This document shows positions 58,913 through 64,000 of a stretch of 64,000 bases of DNA, one piece after another. A program made the translations under genes and the position numbers. The number at the start of each line of letters is the position of its first letter. Within the stretch, counting starts at the first letter, position 1. A model generated the notes under the pieces. The model searched no databases and was not told the DNA's origin. It saw only the letters and a list, made by a program, of their open reading frames with translations. The stretch is from Diplocarpon mali (Eukaryota > Ascomycota > Leotiomycetes > Helotiales > Drepanopezizaceae). The stretch is taken from assembly GCA_024741835.1 (NCBI GenBank), contig JAENRP010000237.1, forward strand, positions 1-64,000, written 5' to 3'.

Positions 58913-59961
58913 TGTTACGGCCGCATCACGTGCACATCACGTGAACGGTTATATCACGTGTCGAAGTCAGGTGCACGCTAAGGTAGCGAGGTGGCTGGAT
59001 CACGTGCACGCTAGTGAAGCACTTGTACTTATTCTAGAGGAGCTCTACTAAAGACTCTCTCTTCTTCTTTATCTTTTCTTTTTAATTATATAGCGTACCT
59101 TTTGAAGTAATATAGTTAGCGTTCGATTCTCGCCCTACTATACGCTTTAAAGCTAGTTGTAATATAAGAAAAGATTAACTTAACCTTCGCTAAGAAGCTT
59201 AATATCTACTACCTTTAGAATTGTTATTTCGAATTGCCTTAAGTAACTTGATCTCTTAATCTCGACTTCTATTACAAATTGCCTTAAGCAACTTATATAT
59301 AGCGCTTAGATCTTACTAATCTAGTTTTTAAAGAAAGCTGAAAAACGACCTTTAAATATAAGATTAGCTTGTTTTTTCGACCCCTTACCTCCTCTATTTA
59401 ATAAACGGAGATTCACCTTTCAATTTTAATTCGAAAAAAATTTTATTTACTATACCTTCGCTTCGCTAGCATAGGCTGCTACTTAAAGTAGTATAATAGC
59501 TTTTCTCTTCTTGACTTTCTCCCTCCCTTATAAATAACTCTATACTACTCTTTTTTATCGACCTTATACTTATTGATAATATACTTATTAATAACTCTCC
59601 TTATACTCTTTAAAGCTCCTTACTCCTTCCTTCGAAACCTTCGAATATAACTCGACTCCTTAAAGACACCTCCTTGCAAATAAGTCGTCGACCTTCTCTA
59701 TACTCCCTATCGACCTATACTTATCGACCTATACTCGTCGACTCTTCCTTATACTCTTCGAAGCTCCTTACTCCTTCCTTCGAATACTTAGGTATAAAAC
59801 TAAGGGACCTATACCTATATATATATATAGAGACTTAGTTAGCCTTAGTAGGTTATACTATACTATTAGAGACTAGGTCAACTTTAGTAGAGTAATAAGC
59901 TTTAGATCCTTAGACCTTACTTCCCTAGATTTGCATTATACCCTTAGGTAACTTTATTACA
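58913..59961 (+). repeat. gypsy-3 5' LTR (end tentative)
   Basis: Starts TGTTACGG. The end is placed at TTATTACA (59954-59961), which mirrors the start as TG...CA and inverted TGTTA/TAACA-like ends. No second copy in the window, so the length (about 1.05 kb) is unproven. Contains a CACGTG cluster and a long alternating TATATATATATA run near 59815-59828. Confidence 0.5.
58925..59006 (+). promoter_or_regulatory. Cluster of four ATCACGTG boxes in gypsy-3 LTR
   Basis: ATCACGTG at 58925-58932, 58936-58943, 58953-58960 and 58999-59006, two of them continuing as CACGTGCAC. CACGTG is the E-box bound by bHLH factors in fungi. The same ATCACGTGA occurs in the gypsy-2 Y LTR (28011-28019). Four copies in 82 bp suggest a regulatory array in the LTR promoter. 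Confidence 0.55.
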
Positions 59962-60170
59962 ACTCCTAATTAGTAAAGAGACGTGATCTTAAAGTAAAAC
60001 CTTCTTTCTTAAGATCTATGAACTTATAATACCTTAATATATACTCTATTAGAAGGCTTTAAGAATATATATAGCTTTGCTTATATTAATCTTCCCCCTT
60101 TTGAATAGGTCACTGTTTAGTATTAAGTCCCTTTAGATTAAACTAGATAATATAAAGAGAGTTAGTACTT
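59962..60170 (+). other. gypsy-3 leader
   Basis: Untranslated stretch before gag. The primer site is expected near 59962 but not identified. Confidence 0.4.
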
Positions 60171-61560
60171 ATGACCTCTAATCTTATACTACTTAAGAGA
60201 AGTGAAAGGTTAACCGCACCTCTACTACCAGGCCTTACTGCTACCAGTTCTACGGGCCTTACTGCTACTAGTTCTATAGGCCTTACTGCTAACCCTAGTC
60301 CTAGAGATATTCCCCTTCCTAAGCCTACTTAGGAAGAAACCTCCCTTAGTACCGATTTTACTCTTAGTCCTAGACTATAAGTGGATTCTTAAAATACTCT
60401 CCTTTTATTAATTAAAGTTAAGGAAGAACCGATGTCTACCTTTACTATATCGGCCCCTCTCTTCTTAGCTACTTAGCAGGCCGAAATCGCAAATCTTATT
60501 AATACTACTATAGCCGCCGCTCTTTAAAATAATACTACTGCCCCTTCTTCCTTAAGTGCTAGCCCTTAGAATACTCAGGCCCTTACTACCGACTTACTAC
60601 CTCCCTTAGACTACTACCTCCTAATCATCTGACCTTTAATCCTTACTATCGACCCTTATTAAATTAAGTACCTTTAAACCTATTTTAGCAACTACTAAGG
60701 CGAAATCACTTATAACGCTTAAAAGATAGCTATAAAGGTATTTATTTAAGAGTACTTAAGCAACTTTACTTTAAGAGAGGATTAGATTACTATCTACTTT
60801 AAGTATATAATAAGTAAAGCTTAAAACCTAATCTTATAATATATAGATCTTATCTTTACTAATGAGTTTATATATACTGCTAATATCCTTAGGGTCTTAG
60901 ATTAAAGGTTCTTTAACTATAACTATATTTAGTCCGCTAAGCTTAAATATAGCAGGCTAATTATAGGTTTAATATTATATAATAAGTTCTAATTTAAGTT
61001 TATTACCTTTATAATAGCTAGTAAGATCGATTAGTCTTACTAGTTTAATAATATTTATAAAAAGGTCTCCTTAGCTTTAAAGAACGACCTTTAAGTAGAG
61101 AAGTATAAAATAAATAATGATTATACTACTTTAGATAAGTTCTTAGCTATTATAGACCGCAAGGCTTGTAATATTAAATAAGAAGAAGCCTATAATGCTT
61201 GATAAGTCGCTTCTGCTATCGCATTCTCCCTTTCGAAGGACCGCGTCCCTAGTATATTAAAAAGGGAGTTATAGAGACCTATAGCTATAGCTACTTCCTT
61301 AGCTCCCTGCACTTATTCCCCTTCGCCAGCGGCCTATTGAGAAAGGTCTGCTAGCCTAAAGCCGTCGTCTAGTTTCTACTATAACTGCAAAGTCCTTAGT
61401 TACTATACAACGGACTGCCTTAAGCTAAAGAAGCAGGGCGAGTTTATAATAGCTAAAGTTGAGATAGAAAATGACCTACTATTAAGAAACTGCTAAGCTA
61501 TGGCAAAGACTCTTACTATAGTATAGGTTATAATTTGTAAAAAGACTTAGATTTTGATTC
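60171..61560 (+). pseudogene. gypsy-3 gag
   Basis: ATG 60171 (M-T-S-N-L) with a 24-bp tandem repeat (60231-60296, peptide G-L-T-A-T-S-S-T three times) and one 23-bp palindrome (60360-60382) in frame in the N-terminal part. A capsid-like middle follows (about 60690-61150). The zinc knuckle at 61377-61418 reads Y-Y-N-C ... Y ... D-C, C-x2-C-x4-H-x4-C with first Cys and His changed by C-to-T. The phase of ATG and knuckle is the same. Product would be the particle capsid/nucleocapsid. RIP stops make it dead. Confidence 0.82.
60231..60296 (+). repeat. 24-bp tandem repeat in gypsy-3 gag
   Basis: GGCCTTACTGCTA units start at 60231, 60255 and 60279, in frame, giving an eight-residue peptide repeat. 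Confidence 0.8.
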
Positions 61561-64000
61561 CTACCTATTAATAGGCGGCCGCTAGTTCTTGGTTCTTATA
61601 GAACTAGCTTAAAATAGATTATTTATTAAAATAGTTGCCTATATTAATAGTAGAGCTAATATTTTCGGTATTATTAAGACGTCTTTAGTATACTAGCTCT
61701 CTTAAAGACTTAGGGTAAAGTTTATTAAACTATTTAAACCGATTACCCTTATAGGCTATAATAGCCTTAAGGGAGAAACCATTCGATTCGCTATCTTACT
61801 TACCCTTATAATTAATAGGCGATAAATAAACTTCCTTTTCTTAATTATAAGCTTAAGAGCAACCGACGTTTTAATCAATAGGAAGTTCCTAGAGCATTAT
61901 AACTTTAAATAATCCTATAGAAAGGGGAAAAATAGTATCTCTTAGCCTAAGGATATGCCTATTATCTCCTACTTTAATTAATATATATTAATCGATCTCT
62001 TATAGCTAATAAAACCCCTAATAGCCTAATAAGATATCGATTATTAAGCAGCTATAATAGATGCTAAGGACAAAGACCTAAGAATGGCCTAAGCCTAGCT
62101 TTTAGTGCTAGTAAGTAATAATGCCTCGAATCCTACTCCTAGTCCTAGCCTGCAAGTGAAATCTGCGATCTCGAATCCTACTCCTAGTCCTAGCTTGCAA
62201 GTAGCCTTTTATAGACCTAAGGATAGCAGTTTCTTTAGAGATTTAAAAAGAGATCTGAACTATATAAAGAAGGCTTTACTAAGAGTATTAGACTCCTTGC
62301 TCCCTCTTTAAGTAAAGAGAAACGCTCTGCTAAAGATAGCTTACTAAATTAGCCTAATCTTAGCCTTAGTAATCGGCGCCCTTTATTACCGCTTTATAAT
62401 TAGGGTAAGATAAGCTATATAAACTTAAAAACTAGCGCTTAAAGAGTTTATATTTATAAGCTCTATTTACAATCTAAATTAAGAAATCAATTGCTAAGAA
62501 ATTAATTATCGAGAATCGGTTAGGCAGGCTGAAATTAGCTCCTTTAGCCTTAGTTCGGCGCTATAAGCTAAGTATAAGAGCAATAATAAGCTAATAGACT
62601 AAAAGCTCTTACCTTAGTATATTAAGTTTAAGAATATCTTTAGTCGCTAGGCCTTTGATTAGCTGCTGAAACCTAGGCTAAGGGTAGATTATAAAATCGA
62701 GCTAATAAGCGAAAATAACTTAATAATCGAATCCCTCTATCGCCTTACTAATAAATAGCTCTTAAAGGTTAAGAGCTATATTCTTAAGAACTTATATAAA
62801 GGATTTATCAAAGCTTTAAGTTCCCCTTAGGTAGCCTTAATCCTCTTTATTAAGAAAGCCGATGGCTCCTTATATTTATATATCGACTATTAGAAACTAA
62901 ACGCTTTAATAAAGAAAGACTCCTACCCGATTCCTCTTATTGATAAGATAATAGTACGTATATCGAAAGCTTGTGTTTTTATAAAAATCGATATATAATA
63001 AGCCTTCTACTATATTTGCATATTAGCTAACGCTAAAGACCTAACTACCTTTCGCATGCGTTATAAGACTTATAAATATAAGGTTTTGCCATTTGGGCTA
63101 ATAAATAGGCCTGCTACCTTTTAGCGGTTTATTAATAAGATTCTCTTAGACCACTTTGACGATTTCTACTTTACTTATTTAAATGATATTCTAATCTACT
63201 TAGAAAACTCCTTTAACTATGAGATTTATATTAAAAAGATCTTAGGAATTCTCTAATGCTATAACCTTTAAGCAGATATTAAGAAAAGCGAGTTTAAGGT
63301 TACTAAGACTAAGTTCTTAAGGTTTATTATCAGAGTTTACAAAATTGAAGTAGACTTTAATAAGGTCTTAGTCATTTAGGAGTAGAAATATATTAAGAAC
63401 GTATATAGTATATAGAGCTTCTTAGGTTTCTATAACTTCTATTAAAGGTTTATTAAAAGCTATAGTTATATCTGCCGACCTTTAATAGCTCTTATAAGAA
63501 ACGTTCCTTTTGATTTTAATAATACTTATAAAGAAGCTTAGGAAGCTTTGCGCTTAAGCCTTTAAACGACCCCGATTTTGTACTACTATTACCTTTAGAA
63601 GTAGACAAGGCTTAAGACCGACGCCTCCGACGGCGTAGTCGCTAGCGTACTCTTCTAATTCTAGGAAGACGATAACTACTACCTAATTAGATACTTCTTA
63701 AAGACGATAAATAATGCCGAGCTAAATTACCCTATTTATAATAAGGAGCTTTTAGCGATTTTTAGATCGTTTTACTAGTATAAGGCAGAGCTATTTAAGG
63801 CTTAGAAAATAGTATACGTATATATAAATCATAAAGCCCTTAAGTACTTTATAATAACTAAGGACTTAATAGCTTAGCAGGCTCGCTAAGCAGAGTTCTT
63901 TACTAACTTCAACTTCCTTATTATATACTAAATAGGTATAACGAATACGCTGGCTGATATACTCTTATATCGAGACTAGGAGCTAACCCCTCTTAAGGCT
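61561..64000 (+). pseudogene. gypsy-3 protease, RT and RNase H (continues beyond window)
   Basis: Phase -1 to gag. Protease active site at 61646-61657 reads N-S-R-A (family D-S-G-A). An open piece 62105-62311 contains two palindromes 45 bp apart (62135, 62180; peptide N-P-T-P-S-P-S-L-Q-V twice). RT: K-K-A-D-G-S-L near 62852, L-N-A-L near 62900, F-G-L near 63095, catalytic Y-L-N-D-I-L-I-Y at 63175-63198 (family YLDD). RNase H: K-T-D-A-S-D-G near 63613-63633 and N-K-E-L-L-A-I near 63740-63760. Canonical Ty3/Gypsy layout, distinct from gypsy-2. Confidence 0.88.
62135..62202 (+). repeat. Two 23-bp palindromes in gypsy-3 pol
   Basis: 62135-62157 and 62180-62202, nearly identical including the preceding TCGAATCCT, so probably a local 45-bp duplication of one insertion. 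Both in the pol phase, between protease and RT. Confidence 0.8.

Larger units (their letters stand above)
58913..64000 (+). mobile_element. gypsy-3, 5' part of a Ty3/Gypsy element (3' end outside)
   Basis: LTR start TGTTACGGCC at 58913, a long LTR or LTR-leader, gag from 60171, zinc knuckle 61377-61418, protease about 61640, RT about 62630-63300, RNase H about 63420-64000. Gag and pol differ by -1 phase. RIP is clearly present (TAA/TAG in frame), but more intact codons remain than in copia-1. Integrase and 3' LTR lie beyond the window, so chromodomain status is unknown. Confidence 0.9.

Noticed and set aside
59815..59828. TATATATATATA run as a replication origin or microsatellite locus
   Set aside because: Short AT runs are common here; no further support.
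1..64000. Mitochondrial DNA (AT-rich with GC-rich palindromic clusters)
   Set aside because: LTR retrotransposons with target duplications and RIP-type stops are nuclear; no mitochondrial gene is present.

Overview
Organism. The window looks like an AT-rich, gene-free block of the nuclear genome of a filamentous ascomycete (Pezizomycotina) with active repeat-induced point mutation (RIP). Nearly every open frame is broken by TAA/TAG standing where CAA/CAG/TGG would fit. CpA and TpG are scarce, TpA is in great excess and CpG survives: at 16861-16920 I count 14 TpA, 1 CpA and 1 TpG. No host gene, rRNA or tRNA was found. Apart from about 170 bases, everything can be assigned to nested, RIP-killed LTR retrotransposons of five families. 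I name them locally: copia-1 (195-bp LTR), copia-2 (198-bp LTR), gypsy-1 (256-bp LTR, chromodomain integrase), gypsy-2 (247-bp LTR, about 15.8 kb, two extra ORFs) and gypsy-3 (3' end outside the window).

Layout. 1-4129: copia-1 copy A, plus strand, 5' end outside, inserted into an inverted copia-1 copy whose remains are 4130-5867 (part C) and 21445-23236 (part D, with LTR). C and D are separated by gypsy-1 (5868-21444), which is itself split by a complete copia-2 (8476-16045). D lies in an inverted second copia-2 (copy E, 23237-23623 and 57528-58744). E is also split by copia-1 copy B (23624-57527), and B is split inside its reverse transcriptase by two head-to-tail gypsy-2 copies: Y (27988-39940, cut off inside ORF4) and Z (39941-55700, full length). 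58745-58912 is unassigned. 58913-64000 is the 5' part of gypsy-3 up to RNase H.

How the parts work. All elements encode the usual gag, protease, reverse transcriptase, RNase H and integrase, in copia order (IN before RT) or gypsy order (IN last). Both copia families carry, directly after the 5' LTR, a site matching the initiator-tRNA anticodon arm (half-tRNA priming). The gypsy families put pol in the -1 frame relative to gag. Gypsy-1 has an extra 422-codon ORF ending at the 3' LTR. Gypsy-2 has two paralogous extra ORFs of about 1,090 and 1,156 codons, the second behind its own candidate TATA box.

Most unusual signal. A 23-bp near-palindrome (arms ACTCGCGG and CCGCGAGT around CCTAG, heavily RIP-mutated) recurs roughly 60 times, in both orientations, in three unrelated element families (copia-1, gypsy-2, gypsy-3). 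It is mostly in one codon phase inside coding sequence and sometimes in 3' UTRs. In copia-1 ten copies form an in-frame array with 39/48-bp spacing. I saw none in gypsy-1 or copia-2. It behaves like a mobile miniature palindrome that inserts in frame, comparable in style to bacterial Rickettsia palindromic elements.
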